NCBI RefSeq assembly: GCF_007752345.1
Contig: NZ_CP036299.1
Location: forward strand, 4,188,001 to 4,252,000
From: Planctopirus ephydatiae
Lineage (GTDB): Bacteria; Planctomycetota; Planctomycetia; Planctomycetales; Planctomycetaceae
DNA: 64,000 nucleotides
Reading direction: 5' to 3'
The notes beneath the pieces were generated by a model. The model ran no database searches and was not told where the DNA came from. It saw only the letters and a list, made by a program, of their open reading frames with translations. A program made the translations under genes and the position numbers. Shown piece by piece: positions 41,723 through 50,231 of the stretch (within the stretch, counting starts at the first letter, position 1; every line of letters begins with the position of its first letter).

Positions 41723-43384
41723 ATGCTTTCAGTTCGATGGGTGAATTTAACGAGCACACTGTTGCTTGCGACGTGCTTAATGTGTGCGTTTTCATCGACT
41801 TGCCAAGCCCACTTCTTGTGGGTTGTGGATGCCAACCAGTCAGCCGATGGCAAAGTGCATGTTTACTTCTCCGAAGAAGCGGCCCCTGATAATCCAGCAC
41901 TCCTGGAAAAAATCCTCGGGGCCAAACTCTGGGAAGCGAACCTCCACGATGATGCCGTCAAGGTGAGTCCCCTCAAGTTCGAAAAAGGGGAAAATTCTCT
42001 GGAAGCCACCTTCTCTCCCAAATCGACCAACGCCGGTGTCTTTCTCGATTACGGCGTGATGTCAAAAGGCGGAGCCGAGCCCTACCTGTTGAGATATTGC
42101 GGTCGCTCACAAACGATTGCCAACCGCAAAGGTGGCAAGGTCATTGGCGATGCGGCTGTATTGCCATTGGAAGTTGTCGCCGAACGCTCAGGCGACGGTT
42201 TCCTGCTGCGTACCTTCTGGCAAGGCCAGCCAGCCGAAGGGATTGAAGTGACTGTCGATGGTGGCGATCTTTCGGCCCGCAAAGAAGGCGTTTCCAATGC
42301 TCAAGGAGAACTCGCCCTGGGAACACTGGCCAACGGGCTCTATTCCATTCGCGTCAAAAAAGTTCTGGAAGAACCAGGCAAGCTGGGGGATAAAGAATAT
42401 AAATCGATTCGGATCTACAGCACAACTTCGCTGCTCATCAAGCCTGAGGCTGAAGTGACTCAACCCGCCGTATCAAAGGCTTTGCCTGAACTTCCTCGCG
42501 GCATCACGAGCTTTGGTGGAGCCGTCGTGGGCGATGTGGTCTATGTCTACGGAGGCCATACAGGGGGTGCCCATCATTACTCGAAAGAAGATCAATCGCG
42601 CGAACTGCTGGCGCTGAACGTCAAGCAGCCTTCCGAATGGAAAGTGGTAGGAGAAGGGCCAGAGCGAACTGGTCTGTCGATGGTCGCTGTGGGAACTGAC
42701 CTCTATCGCATGGGTGGCTTTATTGCTGATAACGGCAAGGAAGAGAAGGAAGTTCTCAAAAGCACCAGCGATTTTGCCCGCTGGGATGCTGCCAGTAAGC
42801 AATGGATCGAATTGCCCGCACTTCCTGAGCCACGCTCTTCGCTGGATGCTGCTGTGATCGGCAAGACGATCTATGTCGTCGGTGGCTGGAATCTGAATGG
42901 GGGTGGCAAGGAAGCAAAGTGGCACGAAACAGCCTGGAAGTGTGACGTTTCGGCGAATCCTCCGGTCTGGCAGCCGATTGCGAATCCACCGTTCTTGCGC
43001 AGAGCACTTTCCCTCGCCGAGCATCAGGGGAAACTCTATGTGATTGGTGGGATGAAAAATCAGGGTGGCCCGACAACAGAAGTTGCCATCTACGATCCTG
43101 CGACAGATTCATGGAGTTCGGGGCCCGCATTGCCTGGCGAAGGGATGGAAGGCTTTGGCAATTCTGCATTCGCTGTCAATCAGAATCTGTTCGTGAGTGT
43201 GATGTCGGGCAAGGTCTATAAGCTCTCAGCCGATGGTTCCAAGTGGGATCAGGTACACCAGCTCGAGAAGCCCCGGTTCTTTCACCGCATGCTCCCCACC
43301 AGCCAGCATCAGCTGGTGTTTGTTGGTGGAGCCAGTATGGAAGCCGGTAAAGCGAAAACCACCGAGGTTCTGGAAGTTAAGTAA
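41723..43384 (+). CDS. Exported DUF4198-like / kelch-repeat protein
   Basis: A 553-residue periplasmic protein. After the signal peptide (LTSTLLLATCLMCAFSSTCQ), the mature N-terminus begins AHFLWVVDA, typical of DUF4198 proteins associated with metal handling, and this domain runs to about residue 240. A kelch beta-propeller follows, with units such as VGDVVYVYGGHTGG, GTDLYRMGGF, GKTIYVVGGWNLNGGG and QGKLYVIGGMKNQGGP. AGGAG lies eight bases before the ATG. The combination suggests binding rather than catalysis, ligand unknown. A terminator follows at 43412-43445. Confidence 0.85.
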   Translation: MLSVRWVNLTSTLLLATCLMCAFSSTCQAHFLWVVDANQSADGKVHVYFSEEAAPDNPALLEKILGAKLWEANLHDDAVKVSPLKFEKGENSLEATFSPKSTNAGVFLDYGVMSKGGAEPYLLRYCGRSQTIANRKGGKVIGDAAVLPLEVVAERSGDGFLLRTFWQGQPAEGIEVTVDGGDLSARKEGVSNAQGELALGTLANGLYSIRVKKVLEEPGKLGDKEYKSIRIYSTTSLLIKPEAEVTQPAVSKALPELPRGITSFGGAVVGDVVYVYGGHTGGAHHYSKEDQSRELLALNVKQPSEWKVVGEGPERTGLSMVAVGTDLYRMGGFIADNGKEEKEVLKSTSDFARWDAASKQWIELPALPEPRSSLDAAVIGKTIYVVGGWNLNGGGKEAKWHETAWKCDVSANPPVWQPIANPPFLRRALSLAEHQGKLYVIGGMKNQGGPTTEVAIYDPATDSWSSGPALPGEGMEGFGNSAFAVNQNLFVSVMSGKVYKLSADGSKWDQVHQLEKPRFFHRMLPTSQHQLVFVGGASMEAGKAKTTEVLEVK

Positions 43385-43411
43385 GCTTAAAAATTGATCT
43401 GATCACCATTG

Positions 43412-43445
43412 ATTCCGTTCAACAGCCTGGGTTGTTGAACGGAAT
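43412..43445 (+). terminator. Intrinsic terminator after the kelch gene
   Basis: A stem ATTCCGTTCAACA / TGTTGAACGGAAT of 13 bp with an 8-base loop, followed by TCTTGTTTG. It begins 28 bases after the kelch gene stop codon. Confidence 0.8.
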
Positions 43446-43669
43446 TCTTGTTTGGGCCGGTTGCATGGAAATCCTGTGGTTTACAGCCCCCACGGATTTG
43501 ATGAATTTCTGGCCAGTGTCTGAAAAATGTGGTTGTGGCTGGTGTTTGCCCATCAGGAATTATGGTAGGTAGATTCGTCAGTCTGATTGATTCAGAGCAC
43601 TGATGAAGCCTGGTGTTGTTGACTTCCTGCTGGCAGGCTCCCGTGAGGCAATCTCGGAGGAACGTTTTC

Positions 43670-44635
43670 ATGAATGGGCAGTGGACTCGAAGAGTATTGA
43701 AGCGGTCCTTGTTGGTGGCGGGATTCAGTTGGCTGCTCCTCTCCTCTACGGTGACTCAGGCGGAATCACCCGTGGTGCGTGTGATGAGCTACAACTTGTG
43801 GCATGGGGGGGATGCCGGGAAGCAACCGCTGGAACAGACCGCCAGGGTGATTCGCGAAGCCCGGGCTGATCTGGTGGGATTGCAGGAGACGCGTGGCTAT
43901 GCGGCCAGCGGTCAACCTCGGCCTGATCGGGCAAAAGAGATTGCCCAGATCCTCGGTTGGAATTACTTCGATCAGGGTGGAGGCACAGCGATTTTGAGCC
44001 GCTATCCCATTGGCAAAGCCTCACCGGGAAAATGGGGTGTCGAAATTGAACATCCCAGTGGTACGAAGCTGTATTTGTTCAATGCTCACCTCATGTATAT
44101 TCCGTACCAGCCCTATCAGTTGTTGAATATTCCTTACGGTGATTACCCGTTTATCAAGACCGAGCAGGAAGCGATCGACTTCGCGAAAAAGGCCCGCGGT
44201 GAGCAGGTGGAGCGTCTGATTGCGGATAGCAAAGCTGCGGTTCCTCCTGACGCCACTGTCTTTGTGACTGGCGATTTTAATGAGCCATCGCATTGGGATT
44301 GGACAGCAGCAGCTCAAAAGGCTGGCCGCTGCCCGATCGCTGTCCAATGGCCTTCGACCAGCATGATGGCAGAGACAGGCTTTATTGACACCTACCGCGA
44401 GGCCCATCCCGATCCTGTCACTGCTCCCGGAATCACCTGGACGCCGATCACAAAGATCACCGACCCGAAAGACCGCCACGATCGCATTGATTTCGTGCTG
44501 ATGCGTCAGGGAGGTGGCAAAGTCCTCAGTTCGCACGTCGTGGGCGAATCGAAAGAGGCGGCAGACGTGGTCATCGTCCCCTACCCGTCAGATCATCGCT
44601 CGGTGGTGAGCGCTGTTGAACTGACGGGCAAGTGA
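43670..44635 (+). CDS. Exported endonuclease/exonuclease/phosphatase-family protein
   Basis: A 321-residue protein with a signal peptide (RSLLVAGFSWLLLSSTVTQA). The EEP fold, a metal-dependent phosphoesterase related to DNase I and sphingomyelinases, is shown by VMSYNLWHGG (metal Asn), LVGLQETRGY (Glu), VFVTGDFNEPSHWDW (Asp/Asn) and YPSDHRSVVSAVEL (catalytic Asp-His). With export likely, a nuclease or phospholipase role outside the cytoplasm is possible. GGAGG lies 11 bases before the ATG at 43670. Repeat elements follow it. Confidence 0.87.
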   Translation: MNGQWTRRVLKRSLLVAGFSWLLLSSTVTQAESPVVRVMSYNLWHGGDAGKQPLEQTARVIREARADLVGLQETRGYAASGQPRPDRAKEIAQILGWNYFDQGGGTAILSRYPIGKASPGKWGVEIEHPSGTKLYLFNAHLMYIPYQPYQLLNIPYGDYPFIKTEQEAIDFAKKARGEQVERLIADSKAAVPPDATVFVTGDFNEPSHWDWTAAAQKAGRCPIAVQWPSTSMMAETGFIDTYREAHPDPVTAPGITWTPITKITDPKDRHDRIDFVLMRQGGGKVLSSHVVGESKEAADVVIVPYPSDHRSVVSAVELTGK

Positions 44636-44655
44636 TACGCTTTGCATGAAATAAG

Positions 44656-44695
44656 AGCGCTCTATGTGCCATGCTTGCAGCTCTGGGCAAGCATG
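44656..44695 (+). repeat. Palindromic interspersed repeat, family B copy 2
   Basis: Starts AGCGCTCTATGTGCCATGC. Arms CATGCTTGC (44670-44678) and GCAAGCATG (44687-44695). It lies just after the EEP-family gene, with two more copies within 260 bases. The whole gap 44636-44959 between the EEP gene and convergent motB holds these elements and no gene. Confidence 0.7.
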
Positions 44696-44810
44696 TTTTC
44701 ACAAGCAACAACGCGCTGTTGTTTTCTGGGAAACGTATGAATCGTCATACCGATGCCTAGTTGGCATACCATCGCTTGGAGAACGAGTCAGACGAACTCC
44801 ACGATTCAAC

Positions 44811-44850
44811 AGCGTTCTATGTGCCATGCTTGCGGCCCCGAGCAAGCATG
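44811..44850 (+). repeat. Palindromic interspersed repeat, family B copy 3
   Basis: Starts AGCGTTCTATGTGCCATGC and matches copy 2 over its first 23 bases with one difference. Arms CATGCTTGC (44825-44833) and GCAAGCATG (44842-44850). Confidence 0.7.
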
Positions 44851-44897
44851 CTTGGCATGCCCTCAACAGGCTATCGATTTCGGGAATGGGCATCAGA

Positions 44898-44928
44898 CAT
44901 GCTCGCTCAAAGCCGCGAGGCATGGCAC
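44898..44928 (-). repeat. Palindromic interspersed repeat, family B copy 4 (inverted, diverged)
   Basis: Read on the minus strand it is GTGCCATGCCTCGCGGC then TTTGAGCGAGCATG, matching the family consensus with compensating changes in the stem (CTCGC / GCGAG in place of CTTGC / GCAAG). The paired changes suggest selection for the hairpin. Confidence 0.55.
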
Positions 44929-44959
44929 GCAGGATGCAGCATTCATTGATTGCTTGAGA

Positions 44960-45850
44960 TCAATGGTGACCCGAGGACTTCTTGGGCTCGGCTTTCTTGG
45001 TCTCTGCCTTCGCCCCGTGGCTGCTGGAACCATGCCCCGAAGAACCGTGCCCAGAGGCTTCCTTTTTGGCTCCATGGCCGCTGGAAGAACCGTGGCCTGA
45101 AGAGCCATGCCCCGACGAACCGTGCCCTGAGGCTTTTTCCGGTGCGTGGCTATCGGTTTTCGGTTTGGCATGCAGGCTCTGGCCAGGAGGGACTTGTGAG
45201 GGATCAGCCTTGCCAAAGAAGCCGCCCGGTTCGTCGGGACTTTCGCGGTATTTGCGAGCCAGTTCGCCAATCAGAAAGACCTCGACACGAGCATTCTGAG
45301 CCTGATGCTCGGCATCGAGTTTTTTAGCGCTGTAAGGTTCTTCGGCACCATCCTGACTGAGCCGCAGACGTCCAAGCTCAACACCTTTGCTCACCAGAAA
45401 ATCTTTAACTACCTGACTGCGCATCCACGAAAGCTGCCAGGGATCTTCTTTGGACTGAATATCAGCACGTTCGCGGCGTGAGGCGTGGCCGCGAATTTCA
45501 ATCTTGTTGGGTTTCCCCAACAGGTCTGGGAGCAGTGCTTCGAGCTGATTGATGGCAGATTCGTCGAGTGCGTAGGCCTTTTCGGCGAAGAGGACCATCG
45601 TCCCCACGTTTCGTGTTTTTTCGATGTCGTGAAAAATCTTCAGTTCCGCACGCGGCGGAAAGAGCGATGGCTCAACATCAGGATCCAGTTCGGAGGCAGC
45701 AGCACCGGGTGGGGGCTGAAAGTAGTGCGCCACAGCCGTTTTCACTTCTTTGCTCTGGCCCACCAGCCACATGACGAGAAAGAACGCCATCATCGCGGTG
45801 ACGAAGTCGGCATAGGCAACTTTCCATGCTCCTCCGCCACCACCGGCCAT
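44960..45850 (-). CDS. motB: Flagellar stator protein MotB with His/Gly-rich tail
   Basis: A 296-residue MotB/OmpA-family protein. One transmembrane helix near the start carries the ion-channel Asp15 (VAYADFVTAMMAFFLVMWLV). A peptidoglycan-binding OmpA domain follows (IEIRGHASRRERADIQ ... LDAEHQAQNARVEVFLIG). The last 70 residues are unusual: repeats of SGHGSSGHGSS with Lys/Glu stretches, ending KKSSGHH. With MotA it would form the inner-membrane stator that powers flagellar rotation. It starts 36 bases after the motA stop, so the pair is an operon. Confidence 0.92.
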   Translation of the reverse strand: MAGGGGGAWKVAYADFVTAMMAFFLVMWLVGQSKEVKTAVAHYFQPPPGAAASELDPDVEPSLFPPRAELKIFHDIEKTRNVGTMVLFAEKAYALDESAINQLEALLPDLLGKPNKIEIRGHASRRERADIQSKEDPWQLSWMRSQVVKDFLVSKGVELGRLRLSQDGAEEPYSAKKLDAEHQAQNARVEVFLIGELARKYRESPDEPGGFFGKADPSQVPPGQSLHAKPKTDSHAPEKASGHGSSGHGSSGHGSSSGHGAKKEASGHGSSGHGSSSHGAKAETKKAEPKKSSGHH

Positions 45851-45886
45851 CGTTCAATCTCCTGAAAACTGACTCAAATACCAGAA

Positions 45887-46750
45887 CTACGCTGCTGCAT
45901 CGGCTTCTTTGAGCATTTTTTCCAGTTCGACACGCTCGGGGCGGGCTTCACTGCAGACGACTCGACGGGCCTGTTCGATGATCTGCTTAGGAGCTGCTCC
46001 GCCAATCGCGGCTTCGATAATCGCTGCTGTGGTGCGATAGAAATCCATCTCGGATTTTCCGAGAAGATCCATGCGAGCCGCCAGTGGTGCCATAAAGCCA
46101 TACGAAGCAAGAATCCCGAGGAAGGTACCGACGAGAGCAGCACCCACTTTGTGACCAATTTCTTCCACAGGGCCATCGATGGCACCCATGGTGATCACAA
46201 TTCCGAGCACGGCGGCCACAATCCCGAAGCCGGGCATGGCATCGGCACTCTTGGCGAGAATTCCAACTGCCTGATGATGCTCTTCGTCCATCACAGCAAT
46301 CTGCTTCTGAAGCAGGTCGTGGAGTTGTTCCTGGCTCATGCTGGCTTCAACCACTGAAGACAGACCATCACACAGAAAGGTCGTAAAATGATGATCCTTC
46401 TGGAGCCTGGGATACTTCGAGAAAATCTTGCTTTCGTGAGGATCGTTCAGGTGAGGCTCTAGTGCGAGTAAGCCATCCTTTCGAGCTGTTTTGAGAAGAT
46501 CATAAGACAGCTTGAAAAGATCACCGTACGCTTTCTTATTAAACGGGCTCCCCTTAAGTGCCCCGATGATCGACTTGATCAGATCTTTGAGGATTTTGGG
46601 GCTGCCCATGACCAGCATGGCCCCGAGCGAAGCACCACCAATGGTGAGCACTTCGGAGGGGTGGATCAAAGCTTCCACATGGCCACCAGCCCATGTGTAG
46701 CCGCCCAGCACGCAGCCAGTTACAACGATGAATCCGATAATCACAAACAT
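45887..46750 (-). CDS. motA: Flagellar stator protein MotA
   Basis: A 287-residue MotA with four predicted membrane helices: MFVIIGFIVVTGCVLGGYTW, VLTIGGASLGAMLVMG, GFGIVAAVLGIVITMG and VGAALVGTFLGILASYGFMA, separated by the large cytoplasmic torque-generating loop. The conserved GxGIxAAVLGI and VGxAxxGTFxGI blocks are clear. It forms the proton-conducting stator with MotB encoded next. No other flagellar genes are in the window. Confidence 0.95.
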   Translation of the reverse strand: MFVIIGFIVVTGCVLGGYTWAGGHVEALIHPSEVLTIGGASLGAMLVMGSPKILKDLIKSIIGALKGSPFNKKAYGDLFKLSYDLLKTARKDGLLALEPHLNDPHESKIFSKYPRLQKDHHFTTFLCDGLSSVVEASMSQEQLHDLLQKQIAVMDEEHHQAVGILAKSADAMPGFGIVAAVLGIVITMGAIDGPVEEIGHKVGAALVGTFLGILASYGFMAPLAARMDLLGKSEMDFYRTTAAIIEAAIGGAAPKQIIEQARRVVCSEARPERVELEKMLKEADAAA

Positions 46751-47062
46751 GCCGCGATATTCCGCTCGCTGGGGTCACCTTCGGGAACGATATGGCAAAG
46801 AGAACGACGGCTGTCGGATGGCTCAATGGGCGAACCCGCTGAGAGAACTCACCGCCTCTTTGATCGGAAGGCCGGAGCCTGATCAGTGGCAGGAAAGGCA
46901 GGAACTCGCCCCGCAAATTCGAGTTGGCAGTGAAATGCCCTGTTGTACGAGGAATTCACTATTTAACGCGCGCAGCGATTCTGTGGATTATGCGGCGCAC
47001 AGAGCAAGCGCACGATCTTCCATGCGCTGGGAAGAGAGATCCGAGATGCTGCCCTTGGGTGA
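46751..47062. other. Intergenic region upstream of motA
   Basis: About 310 bases between motA (minus) and the end of the CysQ-like gene (minus). Presumably the motAB promoter lies here. I see no gene, strong hairpin or repeat. Confidence 0.4.
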
Positions 47063-48001
47063 TTACTCCACCAGCGAATCACCGGGCCGGTAACGCGCAG
47101 GGTGCCACGACTTCGCGAGATTGATCAGCCCTGCCAGAATCTGCGGGTCATTCGCACAGGCCACCACCCGTGGTAAACGAATCATGTCGGCTTTTTCATC
47201 CAGCCACGTCTCACGAAAGTGCACCGGCTCGCCGGTATCTGTCCAGCAGGCATTACCACCGAAGTACCGCGCAATTTGCATTGAAACCGGAAAGTCGTAG
47301 ACATTCGGCGAATGAATCAACGAGCCTGCAAACTCTCCCGAAGCCATCAGTTCATAGATACTCCCTGGCATCTCATCAGGTGCCACTCCTTCGTAGCCGC
47401 ACTTCGTAATCTCACTGGCTGCCATCACATCCCGATGCTGAAAGCCAATCACGTAGATCTTGTTCGAAGTTGTAGGCCGATCAGCCTCGGCAACCACAAG
47501 ACTCCGCACAACATCAGTCGCGGGGCGTAACCAGTCATCCGGCCCACTCACCACACGTTCCGGCGTCACCTCGACCCACCAGCCCTGCACACCTTTTTCC
47601 GGGATATACACCAGCGAATACAGCATCTCGCTGGCTGTCCGTAGATGGAGCATCACGGCGTATCCATTCCCTGTATGGTCTCGGTACTGTTTGGTTCCAT
47701 CAATGGGATCTAGCGCCAGCACAAATTCTGATTCCTGAGCGAAAGCATCCAGATCGCCTGTCGATTCCTCAGCCTCAATTCGACAATGCCGGAAGATCGG
47801 ATCCACATCACGAAGAGCCGCCACCAGCAATTCCTGGATCGTTAGATCGGCCAGAGTGAGTGCATCAGTCAGTGCACTTCCCGTCGTTTTTGTCGCGACA
47901 GAAATGTTGTGACTTCGTAACCGTCGCGCGATCACACCCGCCCAGCGCAAAATGGGTGGGAGATGGACACTCAGGGCATTGATCAGAAACTCAGACTGCA
48001 T
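47063..48001 (-). CDS. Inositol monophosphatase-family phosphatase (CysQ-like)
   Basis: A 312-residue Mg-dependent phosphatase of the IMPase/3'(2'),5'-bisphosphate nucleotidase superfamily. Metal-binding signatures are EAEES (first Glu pair), LALDPIDGTKQYRDHTGNG (the DPIDGT motif) and the C-terminal VYDFPVSMQIARYFGGNACW, near the usual WDxAAG position but with Asp followed by Phe-Pro. The likely substrate is 3'-phosphoadenosine 5'-phosphate or a sugar/inositol phosphate. AAGG lies about nine bases before the ATG. Confidence 0.82.
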   Translation of the reverse strand: MQSEFLINALSVHLPPILRWAGVIARRLRSHNISVATKTTGSALTDALTLADLTIQELLVAALRDVDPIFRHCRIEAEESTGDLDAFAQESEFVLALDPIDGTKQYRDHTGNGYAVMLHLRTASEMLYSLVYIPEKGVQGWWVEVTPERVVSGPDDWLRPATDVVRSLVVAEADRPTTSNKIYVIGFQHRDVMAASEITKCGYEGVAPDEMPGSIYELMASGEFAGSLIHSPNVYDFPVSMQIARYFGGNACWTDTGEPVHFRETWLDEKADMIRLPRVVACANDPQILAGLINLAKSWHPARYRPGDSLVE

Positions 48002-48077
48002 GGAGCGTCGCCTTATTGAGCAATATCGATGGGAAAGTTGTTTTCAAGCAGTTAACTGATGCCACAAAAGCAAGGAC

Positions 48078-49052
48078 TCAGCCGCCAGGTTCAGATCGCC
48101 CAGCCTGTGAAAGCTCCACGAGCTGCTCGACATACTCGATCAACCGTATTGCGACAGGAATTCCTGTTGCAGCCTGAAATCCCTTCCAGCCGGGAACTCC
48201 ATTCACTTCGAGCAACAGCCATTGACCATCCGGATGTCGTACCAGATCAACACCTGCAAACACAGTCCCTACAGTTTTTGCGGCTGCCACCGCCAGGCTG
48301 GCCGCTTCATCATCGAGTTCTGTACGCATCGATTGGCCTCCCAACGAGAGATTCGTGCGGAAATCCTCTTGAGACATGCGCTCAATAGCCCCTAAAGGCA
48401 CGCCATTGAGCACCAGCACCCGTAAATCGCGACCACCATGATCAATATACTCTTGCAGGTAAAGCACGGCTCCTGTTCGAACCAGAGTCTGTGCCACTCT
48501 CCAGAGCAATTCCGGCTCTTCGATACGAAAAATCCCTCGCCCTTCAGACCCAAACAGTGGCTTGAGCACCACATTTCGCCCAAGCTTCTCAAAAGCCTCC
48601 AAAGCCGCCTGTGCTGTCTCGCAAACAAATGTGGCCGGCACCGGCAGCCCGGCATGAGCGAGGCGAGCCGTGGTGAGAAACTTATCAATGGCACATTCGA
48701 GCGACTTGGGCGAATTGATAATCGGCAGACCTTTCTGCTCAGCCAACGCCAGCAGATTCATCCGCGTCACCACCTGCTCCAGCGAACCTCCGGGCATCGA
48801 ACGCACAATCAACGCGTCCAACTCTTCCAGTTCGAAACGAGGCATGACCTCAGTTGATCGTTTCAGAAATGCCTGGCCTGTGATCTCGATGGGCCAAGTT
48901 GCTGATCGAGTTACTGATCCGCAGCTTGCCGCGAGTTCAGAAAACTCCAGCGGAACGACCATATGGCCACGCTCTCTCGCGGCCAGTTCTATCTGCTCCA
49001 GCGACCAGTTCCCGGGCTGTGACAGCACACCCATCTTCAAGACGGCTGTCAT
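48078..49052 (-). CDS. RimK/MptN-like ATP-grasp ligase
   Basis: A 324-residue ATP-grasp enzyme of the RimK family, which forms amide bonds by adding amino acids, often glutamate, to an acceptor carboxylate. Visible are NSPKSLECAIDKFLTTARLA, VLKPLFGSEGRGIFRIE (ATP-binding loop), YLQEYIDHGGRDLRVLVLNG and WLLLEVNGVPGWKGF (metal-binding Glu/Asn). Its ATG overlaps the mch stop codon as ATGA, so it is translationally coupled to a tetrahydromethanopterin gene. By analogy with MptN of methanogens it may add glutamate to the H4MPT-type cofactor; this is inference from position. Confidence 0.8.
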   Translation of the reverse strand: MTAVLKMGVLSQPGNWSLEQIELAARERGHMVVPLEFSELAASCGSVTRSATWPIEITGQAFLKRSTEVMPRFELEELDALIVRSMPGGSLEQVVTRMNLLALAEQKGLPIINSPKSLECAIDKFLTTARLAHAGLPVPATFVCETAQAALEAFEKLGRNVVLKPLFGSEGRGIFRIEEPELLWRVAQTLVRTGAVLYLQEYIDHGGRDLRVLVLNGVPLGAIERMSQEDFRTNLSLGGQSMRTELDDEAASLAVAAAKTVGTVFAGVDLVRHPDGQWLLLEVNGVPGWKGFQAATGIPVAIRLIEYVEQLVELSQAGRSEPGG

Positions 49053-50008
49053 TCCGTAACCAGACCAAACGACTTGAGAACCAGTGGCACATGAGGCTCG
49101 CCCGCCACATGCACTCGACCGGTATCGACGTTCTGCACAATCACCTGGGCGGGGCTGAACAACAGCTTGTCGATTTTGTAGAAATCGCGTCCGGCAGCTT
49201 CGAAAATCTCAAGGAAGGTTTTTCCAAAGACCGACGACGATCTCGATGGAACCAGGGGCAGAATCTCTGCAATCGATTCGTCATCTCCCGTCATCAGCAG
49301 AGTGACAGTCGAGCCGTAGAGAATGGCATCGTTGGTTCGACCGATGCCCTGCAAATCATTCGCGGCGACAGGTGGCAAAGGTGCCGAACCGAATCCACTG
49401 CGAATTCGATGCACATCAAATCCCAACTCCAGCAGTTTGTGCATCGCCGTTTCGACCGAGCGAGCCGCCACCTGATAATTCCCCGCCACAGATGATGTCG
49501 GTGCAATCAACAGTGTGATATCAGCCGGCTCAACCCCAGTTTTCGCTGAGATTTCCTCAAAAATCGATTCGGGGGGGAGCATGGCTGTTTCCAGAATCCC
49601 TACCACGTGGTCGGCTTCTTCCTTGTACCACAGCTTATCGAACAAGGGCTCTACACCAGCCGCAGCTCGCATGGGGCCACTCCCCATCGCATGAAACTTG
49701 CCACTCGAAAGCTGCCACCCTGCATATTGACTATACAGGCAGGCAGCCACGGGGTAATCGGTCTCCACCACCACATGGGGCCATTGCCACTTCCCTAAAA
49801 GCTGCGGCTGCAGATTGACTGTCGCCAGACCCGCCATGCAGACGGTCGAAAGGACCTGACCTGCCTCAAGTGAACCTTCCGCTTCAACTCCAAAATCGAG
49901 CAGCAAACCTGTCCCGGCTGATTCATGGGCAATAATCCGGAAATGATCCGGCGACTCAACGACTTCTTCAATAATCGAAAGAGACAGTTCGTTGAGTTCA
50001 AGATTCAT
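49049..50008 (-). CDS. mch: Methenyltetrahydromethanopterin cyclohydrolase
   Basis: A 319-residue Mch, which interconverts methenyl-H4MPT and formyl-H4MPT in H4MPT-linked one-carbon transfer. Family blocks are GKFHAMGSGPMRAAAG, LLIAPTSSVAGNYQVAARSV, HRIRSGFGSAPLPPVAANDL and GRTNDAILYGSTVTLL. It is cytoplasmic and of standard length. Bacterial homologues occur in methylotrophic proteobacteria and planctomycetes. It overlaps the RimK-like gene by four bases. No other H4MPT gene (fae, mtdB, fhc) is in the window. Confidence 0.95.
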   Translation of the reverse strand: MNLELNELSLSIIEEVVESPDHFRIIAHESAGTGLLLDFGVEAEGSLEAGQVLSTVCMAGLATVNLQPQLLGKWQWPHVVVETDYPVAACLYSQYAGWQLSSGKFHAMGSGPMRAAAGVEPLFDKLWYKEEADHVVGILETAMLPPESIFEEISAKTGVEPADITLLIAPTSSVAGNYQVAARSVETAMHKLLELGFDVHRIRSGFGSAPLPPVAANDLQGIGRTNDAILYGSTVTLLMTGDDESIAEILPLVPSRSSSVFGKTFLEIFEAAGRDFYKIDKLLFSPAQVIVQNVDTGRVHVAGEPHVPLVLKSFGLVTE

Positions 50009-50118
50009 GCGGAGTGGCTTTTTTCGAAGTCAATAATCGATCAAACAACCACCGGTTCTTACCCAGCGAATGAGTGAATCAACACGGTCGTGGCGGAATT
50101 GTAAACGATTGAAAGACA

Positions 50119-50155
50119 ACTCGCGAGAATCAGCCACCTGCCGATTCTCGCGAGT
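50119..50155 (-). terminator. Strong hairpin after the Bax-inhibitor gene
   Basis: A perfect 13-bp stem ACTCGCGAGAATC / GATTCTCGCGAGT with an 11-base loop, followed on the minus strand by TGTCTTTC. It lies about 75 bases beyond the stop of the gene at 50232-50981 and upstream of mch. Confidence 0.75.
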
Positions 50156-50231
50156 CATGCTTTGTTTCACTTTTCTACCGCGTGGGGAATGCAGGGCATT
50201 TCCACCACAGCAGAAACAACCTAAGTCGTTT

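Noticed and set aside
46751-47062. Possible small gene between motA and the CysQ-like gene
   Set aside because: Frames here are short and overlap the ends of the neighbours; no start signals were seen.
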